A DNA stretch of 64,000 nt from Hydrogenophaga pseudoflava NBRC 102511. Its GTDB lineage: Bacteria > Pseudomonadota > Gammaproteobacteria > Burkholderiales > Burkholderiaceae_C. Below are positions 1-11,799 of the stretch, piece after piece. A program made the position numbers and the translations under genes. Each line of letters opens with the position of its first letter. Position 1 is the first letter of the stretch. The DNA lies in contig NZ_BCWQ01000007.1 of the NCBI RefSeq assembly GCF_001592285.1, positions 124,001-188,000 of the forward strand, in the 5' to 3' direction. Below the pieces are notes generated by a model. It searched no databases. It was not told the DNA's origin and worked only from the letters and a program-made list of their open reading frames with translations.

Positions 1-897
1 CCGCTCGAAGGGCCCCACCCGCACGCGGGTGAGCGGCCCCCGCGCCGACTCGATCGGGTCGTCCAGCACCGGCAGGCCGGCTTCGACCAGCCGCGCCTTG
101 GCGCGCTCGGCGTTGGCCTCTCTGGCGAACATCCCCACGTTGACGCCGAAACCGCGCGGCCGGGGCCGAAGCACCGGCTCGGGCGCCGCCGGGGTGGGTG
201 CAGCCGCCACGGGTTCGACAGGGGCTTGAACCGGCAGCACGGCGGGCGTTGCCGGCGGTGCCTCGGTGGGCGATGCCACGGGGGGCGACGGCAGGAGCCG
301 TGGCGCTCGCTGCGGCGGTGCGGGCGACTGAACCTGCGCCGCACCCACAGCCGCCGGGCGCCACTGCTGCCCGACCACCCCGGCCAGCAAGGCCACCACC
401 ACCAGGACCGCAGCCGCGGCCACCAGACCCGCCACGCGCCAGCCGTACTCGGAACGCTCCAGCCGCTCCACCGCCTCCTGGAAACTGTCGGCCTGCTCGA
501 CAGCGGCGGCCACGCGCTCGCGCAGGCCCCGGTGCAGCCAGGCCATGCCCCAGAGCCCGGGCAGCGCGCACCACAACACCAGGGCCGACGCCGTCAGCCC
601 GATCCGGATGCCCGTGGGCACGCCCTCGGCACGCATCCACAGCCAGCCCAGGGCCGCGGCGGCGGCGAGCGCCAGCCCGGCCTGCGCGAGCGCGGCGCCC
701 CACAGCCGCCAGTACACCAGCCAGGCCAGCTGGCCCAGCGCCGCGCGCGTGTTCCACACCATGGCCGAGCGCCCACGCTCCTCGAAGCGCGCGATGACCG
801 GGAGATAGGCGCTGGCGCCGGCCGGACCCAGCGCCGCGCGGTACAGCGTCGCCGCGCTGGCGGGCAGCCCGGTCGGGTCGTCCTGCGCCGTGTCCAC
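1..897 (-). CDS. SPOR-domain membrane protein (C-terminus cut by window edge)
   Basis: 299 residues are visible, read leftward from a GTG at 897 that lies 2 bases past the ruvB stop. The soluble N-terminus (about 1-64) is followed by two hydrophobic segments (about 66-88 and 98-121), a charged stretch, and a third (about 154-176). A Pro/Ala-rich linker (about 184-247) follows, and then the start of a SPOR fold (FGVNVGMFAREANAERAK, then LTRVRVGPF at the edge). SPOR domains bind denuded peptidoglycan at division sites, so the C-terminus is expected in the periplasm. Three membrane segments are more than the single one usual for SPOR proteins. The start is uncertain because it is an alternative codon with a weak ribosome site. 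The true C-terminus lies outside the window. Its job is unknown; a cell-envelope role is inferred. Confidence 0.75.
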   Translation of the reverse strand, partial: MDTAQDDPTGLPASAATLYRAALGPAGASAYLPVIARFEERGRSAMVWNTRAALGQLAWLVYWRLWGAALAQAGLALAAAAALGWLWMRAEGVPTGIRIGLTASALVLWCALPGLWGMAWLHRGLRERVAAAVEQADSFQEAVERLERSEYGWRVAGLVAAAAVLVVVALLAGVVGQQWRPAAVGAAQVQSPAPPQRAPRLLPSPPVASPTEAPPATPAVLPVQAPVEPVAAAPTPAAPEPVLRPRPRGFGVNVGMFAREANAERAKARLVEAGLPVLDDPIESARGPLTRVRVGPFER

Positions 898-898
898 G

Positions 899-1957
899 TC
901 AGCCGGCGTCCTGGAACAGCTGATCGCCCGACTGCGGCGGCGCCACGCCCAGGTGGCGGTAGGCCGCCAGCGTGGCGGTGCGCCCGCGCGGCGTGCGCTG
1001 CAGATAGCCCTGCTGGATCAGGTAAGGCTCGATCACGTCCTCGATGGTGTCGCGCTCCTCGCCGATGGACGCCGCGATGTTGTCCAGCCCGACCGGGCCT
1101 CCGTCGAAGCGGTGGATCACGGCTTCGAGCAGCTTGCGGTCCATCAGGTCGAAGCCCTGCGGGTCGACATCCAGCATGGTCAGCGCGCGTCCGGCGATGT
1201 CGGCCGTGATGCGGCCGTCGCCCTTGACGTCCGCGAAGTCGCGCACGCGGCGCAGCAGGCGGTTGGCGATGCGGGGCGTGCCGCGCGAACGGCGCGCGAT
1301 CTCGAACGAGCCGGCGGCGTCGATGGGCGCGTTCAGCAGGCCGGCGCTGCGCGTGACGATGCGCGAGAGCTCCTCGGCGGTGTAGAACTCCAGCCGCGCC
1401 ACGATGCCGAAGCGGTCGCGCAGCGGGTTGGTCAGCATGCCGGCGCGGGTGGTGGCGCCGACCAGGGTGAAGGGCTGCAGGTCCAGCTTGATGCTGCGCG
1501 CCGCCGGCCCCTCGCCGATCATGATGTCGATCTGGTAGTCCTCCAGCGCCGGGTAGAGGATTTCCTCGACGACGGGCGAGAGCCGGTGGATCTCGTCGAT
1601 GAACAGCACGTCGTTCGGTTCGAGGTTGGTCAGCAGCGCCGCCAGGTCCTTGGGCTTTTCCAGCACCGGTCCGCTGGTCTGGCGCAGGTTCACCCCGAGC
1701 TCCTGCGCAATGATGTGGCTCAGCGTGGTCTTGCCCAGCCCCGGCGGGCCGAACAGCAGCACGTGGTCCAGCGCCTCGGCGCGCTTCTTGGCCGCGCCGA
1801 TGAAGATCTCCAGCTGCTCGCGCACCTTCTGCTGGCCCACGTATTCGTCCAGCAGCTTGGGGCGCAGGGCGCGCTCGATCGCTTCTTCCTTGGGCGAAAA
1901 AGTGGTGGCGGAAACGACCCGCGGTGCGGGGGCGAAATCGTCGGTCTGGATGCTCAC
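899..1957 (-). CDS. ruvB: Holliday junction branch migration helicase RuvB
   Basis: This 352-residue AAA+ motor works with RuvA to drive branch migration of Holliday junctions in recombination repair. Walker [10 protein letters not shown] is near residues 70-78 and Walker B DEIH near 121-124. The conserved GATTRAG stretch (about 168-174) and a C-terminal winged-helix region are present. The length is normal for the family. A TATAGT hexamer read leftward at 1970-1965 is a possible -10 element. RuvA is not adjacent: a carbonic anhydrase gene on the other strand lies between them, so ruvB needs its own promoter. The SPOR-domain gene follows almost without a gap. Confidence 0.98.
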   Translation of the reverse strand: MSIQTDDFAPAPRVVSATTFSPKEEAIERALRPKLLDEYVGQQKVREQLEIFIGAAKKRAEALDHVLLFGPPGLGKTTLSHIIAQELGVNLRQTSGPVLEKPKDLAALLTNLEPNDVLFIDEIHRLSPVVEEILYPALEDYQIDIMIGEGPAARSIKLDLQPFTLVGATTRAGMLTNPLRDRFGIVARLEFYTAEELSRIVTRSAGLLNAPIDAAGSFEIARRSRGTPRIANRLLRRVRDFADVKGDGRITADIAGRALTMLDVDPQGFDLMDRKLLEAVIHRFDGGPVGLDNIAASIGEERDTIEDVIEPYLIQQGYLQRTPRGRTATLAAYRHLGVAPPQSGDQLFQDAG

Positions 1958-2055
1958 GGAGCCGACTATACAGGCCCGTTTCCGGGGCGTTGCTCAAGTC
2001 GGGAGCGCCGCCTGCCGATACCCGAAAGACCCCCGTTTTTCGCCGCCACCCGACC

Positions 2056-3153
2056 ATGAACCGCACCGCCGCCCACCGCCCAGCGACCCCGACGCTGATC
2101 CGGACCGCCCTCGCTTCGGCACTGGTCATGGCAGCGGCCTGGTGCCTGACGGCACCGGGCACGGCCCGGGCCTCCGATGCTCCCAGCCACTCCGCGCCGC
2201 CGCCGGCTCCCATCGCGATGCCGGTGGGCACGGCCAAACCCGGCGCCCAGCCCCGGAACGCCGCGGCGACCCCGGCCGGCGCAACGGCCGCCGAGTCCCG
2301 CTCCGACCCGCAGGCGGTCGCCGCCAAGATCAAGGCGGTGCTGGACAAGCACCGCGGCACCGAGGTCGCACCGCCCGCCAACCACCAGACCGCCGACCGG
2401 GTGGCCAAGGCCATCCGCAACGGCCACGCCGCGCCCGAGGCCCACGGCAGCCCCGCGTCCAAGGGGCACGACCCGCACTGGTCCTACGAGGGCGCCTACG
2501 GCCCCGAGCACTGGGCCCGCGTGAAACCCGAGTTCAACGTCTGCGCCATCGGCAAGCGACAGTCGCCCGTGCATATCCAGGAGACCACGACGCTGCAGGG
2601 CCCGGCCGAGCCGCTGCAGTTCGACTACCGACCCACTGGCGGCAGCGTGGTGAACAACGGCCACACCATCCAGGTCGACCTGGAGCCGGGCAACACCCTG
2701 AGCGTGCGCGGCGCCACCTACGAGCTGCTGCAGTTCCACTTCCACCACCCGTCGGAAGAGCGGGTCAACCACCGCAGCTTCGCCATGGTCGCGCACCTGG
2801 TGCACAAGAACCACGAAGGCCAGCTGGCGGTGGTGGCGGTGCTGATCGACCCGGGCGCGGCCAACGGGCTGATCAACAAGGTGTGGACCCACATGCCGCT
2901 GGACAGCGGCGACCGGGTGCGCCTGCCCGCCGGGCTGATCGACCTGCGCGAACTGCTGCCCGCCGACCAGCGCTACTACCAGTTCATGGGCTCGCTCACC
3001 ACGCCGCCCTGCACCGAGGGCGTGCTGTGGAATGTGCTCAAGACCCCGGTGACCGTGAGCCGGGAACAGCTCAAGCTGTTTTCACAGATTTTCCCGAACA
3101 ACGCCCGCCCGGTACAGGCGCTCAACGGGCGGATCGTGCGCGAGGCGCAGTGA
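2056..3153 (+). CDS. Secreted alpha-class carbonic anhydrase
   Basis: The 365-residue protein catalyses reversible CO2 hydration, probably in the periplasm. Residues about 13-40 form a signal peptide ending near TARASDA. A low-complexity Ala/Pro-rich linker of about 100 residues precedes the catalytic domain (about 141-365). Zinc ligands of the alpha family are visible: LQFHFHHPSE (His228 and His230) and AHLVHK (His247). The QSPVHI and GSLTTPPCTEGV signatures and two cysteines that could form the family disulfide (Cys163 and the PPC cysteine) are also present. The gene sits between ruvA and ruvB on the opposite strand, and its stop codon directly abuts the ruvA stop. The long N-terminal linker is unusual for the family. 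Confidence 0.95.
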   Translation: MNRTAAHRPATPTLIRTALASALVMAAAWCLTAPGTARASDAPSHSAPPPAPIAMPVGTAKPGAQPRNAAATPAGATAAESRSDPQAVAAKIKAVLDKHRGTEVAPPANHQTADRVAKAIRNGHAAPEAHGSPASKGHDPHWSYEGAYGPEHWARVKPEFNVCAIGKRQSPVHIQETTTLQGPAEPLQFDYRPTGGSVVNNGHTIQVDLEPGNTLSVRGATYELLQFHFHHPSEERVNHRSFAMVAHLVHKNHEGQLAVVAVLIDPGAANGLINKVWTHMPLDSGDRVRLPAGLIDLRELLPADQRYYQFMGSLTTPPCTEGVLWNVLKTPVTVSREQLKLFSQIFPNNARPVQALNGRIVREAQ

Positions 3154-3732
3154 TCACTTCGCCAGCGACTTCAGCGCCAGCTTGATGCCCTCGCTCACGC
3201 CTACGCCGGCCGGCAGCGCCTTGAGCGCCGCTGCGGCGTCCTTCTCGTTGTAGCCCAGGGCCATCAGCGCCTGCTGGATGTCGCTGGCCGCGTCGCCCAC
3301 GGCGGCGGCTGCGCCCGGCAGCGGCAGGTCGGCGCCCAGCTTGCCCTTGAGTTCGAGCAGCAGGCGCTCAGCGGTCTTCTTGCCGATGCCCGGCACCTTG
3401 ACGATGCGACCTGCCTCCTGCGCCGTCACCGCCTGTGCCAGCTCGGCGACGGACAGGCCCGAGAGCACCGAGAGTGCGGTGCGCGGACCGATGCCGCTGA
3501 TCTTGATGAGCTGGCGGAAGGCCTCGCGCTCGGCCGCGCTGCCGAAGCCGTAGAGGATCTGCGCGTCCTCGCGCACCACGAAGTGCGTCAGCAGCGACAC
3601 CTTCTCGCCCGCCGCCGGCAGGTTGTAGAAGGTGCTCATGGGCACGTCGACCTCGTAACCGACCCCGTGGCAGTCGATCAGGATCTGGGGCGGATTCTTT
3701 TCCAGCAACGTGCCGGTCAGCTTGCCTATCAT
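3154..3732 (-). CDS. ruvA: Holliday junction branch migration protein RuvA
   Basis: This 192-residue protein binds four-way DNA junctions as a tetramer and loads RuvB. The start MIGKLTG is the classic RuvA N-terminus, which decides the start at 3732. An N-terminal OB fold is followed by two helix-hairpin-helix motifs ([14 protein letters not shown] and [16 protein letters not shown]) and the small mobile C-terminal domain that contacts RuvB. It is transcribed divergently from phoH, with about 37 bases between the two starts. It ends exactly where the carbonic anhydrase gene ends, so ruvA and ruvB are split transcription units here. Confidence 0.97.
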   Translation of the reverse strand: MIGKLTGTLLEKNPPQILIDCHGVGYEVDVPMSTFYNLPAAGEKVSLLTHFVVREDAQILYGFGSAAEREAFRQLIKISGIGPRTALSVLSGLSVAELAQAVTAQEAGRIVKVPGIGKKTAERLLLELKGKLGADLPLPGAAAAVGDAASDIQQALMALGYNEKDAAAALKALPAGVGVSEGIKLALKSLAK

Positions 3733-3769
3733 TGAGGGCCTTTCACCAATCAGCCCGGGATTATCTGTT

Positions 3770-4744
3770 TTGATCCTCCGCCACACCTTCTCGCCGCCCG
3801 ACAACACCCGCATGGCCCACCTGTGCGGCCCGATGGACAGCCACATCCGCAGCATCGAGGCGGCGCTGCAGGTCAAGGTCGCGCACCGCTTCGAACAGTT
3901 CCGGATCGAAGGCCCCAAGGCCAAGGCCAACCAGGCGCTGGAGGTGCTGCAGGCGCTGTACGAGATGGCGAAAAAGCCCATCCCCGAAGAGAAGGTGCAA
4001 CTCATGCTGGCCGGCGACACCGCGCTGCCGCCCGGCGGCGACGAGGCCACCGCAATGCAGACGCGCCGCGGCGAGGTGCGCGGGCGCACGCCCAACCAGG
4101 CGCGCTACCTGGACAACATGGCCACGCACGACATCACCTTCGGCATCGGCCCGGCCGGCACCGGCAAGACCTACCTGGCGGTGGCCTGCGCGGTGGACGC
4201 GCTGGAGCGCAGCGCGGTGCAGAAGATCGTGCTGACGCGCCCGGCCGTCGAGGCCGGCGAGAAGCTGGGCTTCCTGCCCGGCGACCTGGGCCAGAAGGTC
4301 GACCCCTACCTGCGCCCGCTGTACGACGCGCTGTACGACCTGATGGGCTTCGACAAGGTGCAGAAGGCCTTCGAGCGCCAGCAGATCGAGATCGCGCCGC
4401 TGGCCTTCATGCGCGGGCGCACGCTCAACCACGCGTTCGTGATCCTTGACGAAGCGCAGAACACGACCGTGGAACAGATGAAGATGTTCCTCACCCGCAT
4501 CGGCTTCGGCAGCAAGGCCGTGGTCACCGGCGACGTGAGCCAGATCGACCTGCCGGTGACCCAGCTCTCGGGCCTGATCGACGCCGAGCGCGTGCTCAAG
4601 CGCGTGACCGGCATCGCCTTCAACCGCCTGACCAGCGCCGACGTGGTGCGCCACCCGCTGGTCGCCCGCATCGTCGACGCCTACGAGGCGCGCAGCCCCG
4701 GCGTGGCCGAGGCCCCGCGCGGCGGCCGCCGCAAATCCGCCTGA
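3770..4744 (+). CDS. PhoH-like P-loop ATPase
   Basis: This 324-residue member of the PhoH family is predicted to be a cytoplasmic ATPase, often linked to YbeY in RNA metabolism. Walker A GPAGTGKT lies near residues 127-134 and Walker B VILDEAQN near 222-229. The TTG start at 3770 is chosen because the following ILRHTFSPP matches the usual N-terminus. An ATG at 3710 in the same frame would overlap ruvA, and an ATG at 3812 would remove conserved sequence. The gene is followed 23 bases later by ybeY, the normal partner. The exact substrate is not known for the family. Confidence 0.93.
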   Translation: MILRHTFSPPDNTRMAHLCGPMDSHIRSIEAALQVKVAHRFEQFRIEGPKAKANQALEVLQALYEMAKKPIPEEKVQLMLAGDTALPPGGDEATAMQTRRGEVRGRTPNQARYLDNMATHDITFGIGPAGTGKTYLAVACAVDALERSAVQKIVLTRPAVEAGEKLGFLPGDLGQKVDPYLRPLYDALYDLMGFDKVQKAFERQQIEIAPLAFMRGRTLNHAFVILDEAQNTTVEQMKMFLTRIGFGSKAVVTGDVSQIDLPVTQLSGLIDAERVLKRVTGIAFNRLTSADVVRHPLVARIVDAYEARSPGVAEAPRGGRRKSA

Positions 4745-4767
4745 CCCACCCGCCCGACGCCCCGACC

Positions 4768-5220
4768 ATGGCCCTGCCTTCGCTTTCGCTTTCCCTGCAG
4801 TTCGGTGACCTGAAAGACGCCGCCCGCCACCGCGCCGCGCTGCCGCGCCACACCGTGATCCGCTGCATCCGCCACGCGCTGGAGGTCGACGCCGAGATCA
4901 CCGTGCGCATCGTCGACGCCGACGAGGGCCAGGCGCTCAACCGCGAATACCGCGGCAAGGACTACGCCACCAACGTGCTGACCTTCGACTACGCCACCGA
5001 GCCGGTGGTGATGGCCGACCTGGTGCTGTGCGCGCCGGTGGTGGCGCGCGAGGCGAAGGAACAGAAGAAGACCCTGGCCGCGCACTACGCGCACCTGCTG
5101 GTGCACGGCACCCTGCACGCGCAGGGCTGGGACCACGAGACCGGCGAGGAAGACGCCGAGGCGATGGAAGCGCGCGAGATTCAGATCCTCGCCGGGCTGG
5201 GCATCAAGAACCCGTACTGA
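4768..5220 (+). CDS. ybeY: Endoribonuclease YbeY (16S rRNA maturation factor)
   Basis: This 150-residue zinc-dependent single-strand endoribonuclease matures the 3' end of 16S rRNA and takes part in ribosome quality control. The zinc-binding signature [11 protein letters not shown] (three His, HxxxHxxxxxH) is near residues 112-122. The [16 protein letters not shown] block is typical. It forms a two-gene unit with phoH. It converges on the chorismatase gene with no space: the ybeY stop ends at 5220 and the neighbour's stop begins at 5221. Confidence 0.97.
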   Translation: MALPSLSLSLQFGDLKDAARHRAALPRHTVIRCIRHALEVDAEITVRIVDADEGQALNREYRGKDYATNVLTFDYATEPVVMADLVLCAPVVAREAKEQKKTLAAHYAHLLVHGTLHAQGWDHETGEEDAEAMEAREIQILAGLGIKNPY

Positions 5221-6210
5221 TCAGCGGACACACTGCCCCTCGATCTCCACCAGCAGATCGGCGCGGCACACATCGGCCAGCACATAGGTCACCGGCGCGG
5301 CGCCCAGGCGCTGCGCGACCACCTCGCGCACGGTGGCCAGGTCGGCCGGGTGGCGCACATAGGCCCGGTAGCCCAGGTCGCCCAGCGCGAACGCGCCGCT
5401 GCGGGACTTCAATGACGCCTCGGCCAGCACCGCCGCGATGTTGTCCAGGCTCTCGGCCGTCTGCGCCCGCACGTCGCCCCGGTGCACGGTCTCGTGCCCG
5501 ACGATGCTGGCGGTGCCCGAGACGAACAGGATTTCCTGCCCCGGCGGGTGCACCAGCGCGGCGCGCGAGAAGGTCGGGCTGCGCGGACCGTAGCGGTCCG
5601 GATAGAGGAAGGCGCTGACCTGGCGCGGGTTTTCGACCGGCACGATGGGCGTCGGCCCGGCCAGGAAGGCCACCGTCAGCGGACCGGACGCCACGCCCAG
5701 CGCGCAGGCCGCCGGCACCCGCCCCACCACGCTGCGCGCCCCGGCTTCGAAGGCATCGCCGCGGCCGATGTTGAACTGGCGGTAGCGCTCCAGCCCGTCG
5801 GCTTCGCCGTTGATGTCGGCCATGTAGTTCCACAGCCGCCACAGGTGGGGCAGGCCCTGGGCATCGAGCAGCTGGAAGATGCGTGCGTAGATGTCGAAGG
5901 CCGCCTGCTGCAGGGCGCTGCGGCCGGCCTCGGGGACCACGCCAGCCTCCTGCACATCAATCACCCCGAACAGCAGGTCGCCGCCGCGGCGCCACGCCAC
6001 CCCCTCATGCCCGCCGGTCAACACCGGCGCACCGTCCGGCAGCAGCCAGCACTCCCGCAGCGCCTCGCCACCGTCCAGCACCAGGGTCGGCAGGTGCTGC
6101 AGCGGCCAGGCCACCGCGGGCGGCGACGCGGCGCCGACGTGAAAGCCACCCAGCACCTGCCCGGTCGGCAACGAAGAAAAGGAACGGAGGCTCAGGAGCG
6201 ACAGGCTCAT
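5221..6210 (-). CDS. Chorismatase of the FkbO/Hyg5/XanB2 family
   Basis: This 329-residue protein resembles chorismatases that cleave chorismate to hydroxybenzoate or dihydroxycyclohexadiene carboxylate products and pyruvate. The family-typical block LWRLWNYMADINGE followed by RYRQFNIGRG is near the middle. A C-terminal half with a RidA/YjgF-like fold (SGTASIVGHETVH, then TAESLDNI) is visible. Xanthomonas XanB2 makes 3- and 4-hydroxybenzoate, the latter feeding ubiquinone. Which product is made here cannot be read from sequence alone. It is the last gene of a leftward unit after the cation-efflux gene and dtd (34-base gap). The family assignment is fairly sure; the product is inference. Confidence 0.82.
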   Translation of the reverse strand: MSLSLLSLRSFSSLPTGQVLGGFHVGAASPPAVAWPLQHLPTLVLDGGEALRECWLLPDGAPVLTGGHEGVAWRRGGDLLFGVIDVQEAGVVPEAGRSALQQAAFDIYARIFQLLDAQGLPHLWRLWNYMADINGEADGLERYRQFNIGRGDAFEAGARSVVGRVPAACALGVASGPLTVAFLAGPTPIVPVENPRQVSAFLYPDRYGPRSPTFSRAALVHPPGQEILFVSGTASIVGHETVHRGDVRAQTAESLDNIAAVLAEASLKSRSGAFALGDLGYRAYVRHPADLATVREVVAQRLGAAPVTYVLADVCRADLLVEIEGQCVR

Positions 6211-6244
6211 GCGGTCAACAGCGAAAGAAACAGGAAGAACGCGC

Positions 6245-6685
6245 TCAGTGCATGCGCATCGGGATGGTGACCGGGCCGTCGTTGACCAGGTGCACCTGCA
6301 TGTCGGCGCCGAAGCGCCCGGTGGCGACCAGCGGGTGCTGCGCCCGCGCCAGCCCGACGAAACGGTCGTACAGCGCCTCGCCCAGGGCCGGTGGCGCTGC
6401 GCCGGTGAAGCCCGGCCGGTTGCCGCCGCTGGTGTCGGCCGCCAGGGTGAACTGGCTGACGATCAGCAGGCCGCCGCCCTCGTCCTGCACGCTGCGGTTC
6501 ATCTTGCCGGCCTCGTCGGCAAAGATGCGCAGCTTCAGGATCTTGGCCAGCAGTTTCTGCGCCACGGCCTCGGTGTCGTCGGGTTCGGCACAGACCAGCA
6601 CCAGCAGGCCGGCGCCGATCTGCCCGACCGTCTCGCCAGCGATGTCGACGCGGGCCTGGCTCACCCGTTGCAGCAGCGCGATCAT
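6245..6685 (-). CDS. dtd: D-aminoacyl-tRNA deacylase
   Basis: This 146-residue cytoplasmic enzyme hydrolyses D-amino acids from mischarged tRNA. Both hallmark motifs are present: SQFTLAAD near residues 77-84 and the cross-subunit NDGPVT near 135-140. The N-terminus [13 protein letters not shown] is canonical. Its ATG overlaps the stop of the upstream cation-efflux gene (ATGA), so the two are probably translationally coupled. Length is normal. Confidence 0.97.
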   Translation of the reverse strand: MIALLQRVSQARVDIAGETVGQIGAGLLVLVCAEPDDTEAVAQKLLAKILKLRIFADEAGKMNRSVQDEGGGLLIVSQFTLAADTSGGNRPGFTGAAPPALGEALYDRFVGLARAQHPLVATGRFGADMQVHLVNDGPVTIPMRMH

Positions 6686-7611
6686 TTCAGGTCCGCCTCA
6701 TCGTAGAAATGCGCCTCCACGTCCGAGGGCAGCAGCTGGATGCTGGCGCGCAGCCCCGGCACCGCGCTCATCAGCGCCTGTTCCACGCTGGTGCGCACCG
6801 CAGCCGCACGGCCCAGGGTCCAGGCCGCGGGCATGTGCATGTGCAGGTCCACGAAGCGCCGCTGGCCCGCCTTGCGGGTGCTGACGTGGTCGAAGCGGAT
6901 GATCTGCGTGTCGCCGCGCGTGTGGGCAAAGCCGGCCAGGGTCTGTTCGATGGTGGCCAGCACCTCGGGCTCGACCGCCTCGTCCATCAGGCCCTGGGTC
7001 GAGCGCCAGATCAGGTGGAAGCCCTCCTTGAGGATGTTCAGCGCCACGCCGATGGCCACCACCGGGTCCAGCCACATCCAGCCCGTGAGCTGCACCAGCG
7101 CGATGCCCGCCACCACGCCGGCCGAGGTCCAGACGTCGGTCACCAGGTGTTTGCCGTCGGCCTCCAGCGCAATCGAGCGGTGCTCCTTCGCCGCGCGGAA
7201 CATCACCCAGGCCAGCAGGCCGTTGAGCGCCGAACTGGCCACCGACAGCGCCAGCCCCCAGCCCACCTGCTCCAGCGGCTGCGGGTCGAGCAGGCGCTGA
7301 CCGGCGGTCCAGACAATGCCCAGCGCCGCGACGATGATCAGGATGCCCTCGAAGCCCGAGGAGAAGTACTCGGCCTTGTGGTGGCCGTACGGGTGGTCGT
7401 CGTCGGCCGGACGCGCGGCGATGGTGACCATGACCAGGCCGAACACCGCGCTGGCCAGGTTCACCAGCGACTCCATGGCGTCCGACAGCAGGCCGACCGA
7501 GTCGGTGACCCACCAGGCCAGGGTTTTGAGGGTGATGGTGATGACGGCCACCACCACCGACGCCATGAGCAGGCGGCGGGGTGTGAGCCAGGATGAAACA
7601 GAAGGACTCAT
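6682..7611 (-). CDS. Cation diffusion facilitator family metal efflux transporter
   Basis: This 309-residue inner-membrane CDF protein exports divalent metal ions by proton exchange. Six hydrophobic segments precede a cytoplasmic C-terminal domain with HVSTRKAG and [10 protein letters not shown]2 carries SDAMESLVN rather than the DxxxD of the iron/manganese FieF type. TM5 has the usual HxxxD (HLVTD), and the [11 protein letters not shown] loop is present. The metal cannot be predicted. The ATG at 7611 is chosen because longer readings run into the divergent glgB region. It heads the unit with dtd and the chorismatase; no functional link is evident. Confidence 0.9.
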   Translation of the reverse strand: MSPSVSSWLTPRRLLMASVVVAVITITLKTLAWWVTDSVGLLSDAMESLVNLASAVFGLVMVTIAARPADDDHPYGHHKAEYFSSGFEGILIIVAALGIVWTAGQRLLDPQPLEQVGWGLALSVASSALNGLLAWVMFRAAKEHRSIALEADGKHLVTDVWTSAGVVAGIALVQLTGWMWLDPVVAIGVALNILKEGFHLIWRSTQGLMDEAVEPEVLATIEQTLAGFAHTRGDTQIIRFDHVSTRKAGQRRFVDLHMHMPAAWTLGRAAAVRTSVEQALMSAVPGLRASIQLLPSDVEAHFYDEADLK

Positions 7612-7720
7612 GGTCCGATTGTCGCCCGGCGATCTGGTGAAACTTTGGCGCCTGAAGCGTGTAATTTTGTAACCACCCGGTATCCATTCGGTGCCAGAAT
7701 GACCCGGGAGCGAGACAAGC

Positions 7721-9612
7721 ATGAACCACCCCACCCCCGCTGACGACACGTTCTGGATCGGTCCCACCGACGCCTGGCTGCTGGCCGAGGGCAGGCACCT
7801 GCGGCCCTGGCAGAAGCTGGGCGCCCACCCCACCACACTGGGGGGCCAGAGCGGTGTGGCTTTCGCGGTGTGGGCACCGGCCGCGCGCTGGGTCGGGCTC
7901 AGCGGCGACTTCAACGGCTGGCAGCCGCAAGGCATGCGCCACCGGCCCGAGTGCGGTGTGTGGGAGCTGTTCGTGCCCGGCGCGGGCGTGGGGGCCTGGT
8001 ACAAGTTCCAGGTCGAGGGGGCCGACGGCCGCACCGTGATGAAGACCGACCCCTACGCGCGCGAGACCGAGCTGCCGCCCGGCAACGCGGCCCGGGTCTG
8101 CGAGCCGCTGCGCAGCGCCCCCGCCCCGTCCGGCCCGCACCAGAGGCCGCCCGTGCCGATGGCGATCTACGAGGTGCACGCCGGCTCCTGGAAGCGCCCC
8201 GGCGGCCGGGACGTGATGCCCACCTGGGACGACCTGGCGCAGCACCTCGTGCCCTACGCCACCAGCCTGGGCTTCACCCACCTGGAGCTGCTGCCGGTCA
8301 GCGAACACCCCTTCTACGCCTCCTGGGGCTACCAGCCCACCGGCCTGTACGCACCCACCGCGCGCTATGGCCGGCCCGACGGCTTCCGGCGCTTCGTCGA
8401 CGCGGCCCACGCCGCCGGCCTGAAGATCATCCTGGACTGGGTGCCGGCGCACTTCCCGGCCGACGAACACGCGCTGGCCCGCTTCGACGGCACGGCACTC
8501 TACGAACACGCCGACCCGCGCGAGGGCTTCCACCGCGACTGGAACACCCTGATCTACAACTTCGGCCGCCACGAGGTGAAGAACTTCCTGGTCGGCAATG
8601 CGCTGTACTGGATCGAGCAGTACGGCATCGACGGGCTGCGCGTGGACGCGGTCGCCTCCATGCTCTACCGCGACTACAGCCGTCCTGCGGGCGAGTGGGT
8701 ACCCAACAAGGACGGCGGGCGCGAGAACTACGAGGCCATCGCCTTCCTGCGCGAGGTGCACGAGGTGCTGCAGCGCGAGGCGCCGCAGGCCATGACCGTC
8801 GCCGAGGAGTCGACCGCGTTCCCGCAGGTCACCGGCGCGGTGCAGCAAGGCGGCCTGGGCTTCGACCACAAGTGGAACATGGGCTGGATGCACGACACCC
8901 TGGCCTACATGTCGCAGGACCCGGTGCACCGGCGCTGGCACCACCACAAGATGAGCTTCGCGATGATGTACGCCTACAGCGAAGACTACGTGCTGCCGCT
9001 CTCGCACGACGAGGTGGTGCATGGCAAAGGCTCGCTGCTGGGCAAGATGAGCGGCGACCCCTGGCAGAAGCTGGCCAACCTGCGCGCGCTCTACGCCTGG
9101 ATGTACGCGCACCCGGGCAAGAAGCTGCTGTTCATGGGCGCCGAGCTGGCCCAGCCCACCGAGTGGAACCACGACGCCGAGCTGCCCTGGCACCTGCTGG
9201 AGCAGCCGGCCCACGCCGGCGTGCAGAACCTGGTGCACGACCTCAACATGCTCTACCGCCAGCAGCCGGCGCTGCACGCGCGCGACACCGACCCCGACAG
9301 CTTCCGCTGGCTGGTGGTGGACGACGCCGACCAGTCGGTGCTGGCCTTCGTGCGCTTCGGGCGCGCGCTGGAGGACACCCTGGTCGCGGTGGCCAACTTC
9401 ACACCCGTGGTGCGCCACGACTACCGCGTCGGCCTGCCGCACGACGGCGCCTGGACCGAGCGCCTGAACACCGATTCGAGCCACTACGGTGGCAGCAACG
9501 TGGGCAACCACGGGCGCGTGCAGGCGCAGCACCAGCCGCTGCACGGCCAGGGCTGGTCGGCGCCGCTGACCCTGCCGCCGCTGGGCGTCCTCTGGCTGCA
9601 ACCCGAGAAGAC

Positions 9613-9616
<4 letters not shown>
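7721..9616 (+). CDS. glgB: 1,4-alpha-glucan branching enzyme GlgB
   Basis: This 631-residue GH13 enzyme transfers short alpha-1,4 chains to form alpha-1,6 branches in glycogen. One CBM48-like module (SGDFNGWQPQGM near residues 64-75) precedes the TIM barrel. Catalytic residues are visible: the nucleophile Asp in GLRVDAVAS (about 308), the acid Glu in VAEESTAF (about 362), and the SHDEVVHGKGS block (about 428). It is shorter than the roughly 730-residue E. coli enzyme because the extra N1 domain is missing. It opens the glycogen operon, and its stop overlaps the glgX start (ATGA). Confidence 0.97.

Positions 9617-11795
<2,179 letters not shown>

Positions 11796-11799
<4 letters not shown>

Noticed and set aside
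594..2462. A 622-codon minus-strand frame covering ruvB and the start of the carbonic anhydrase gene
   Set aside because: The ruvB frame with its Walker motifs is clearly the real one, and the downstream SPOR gene uses another frame.
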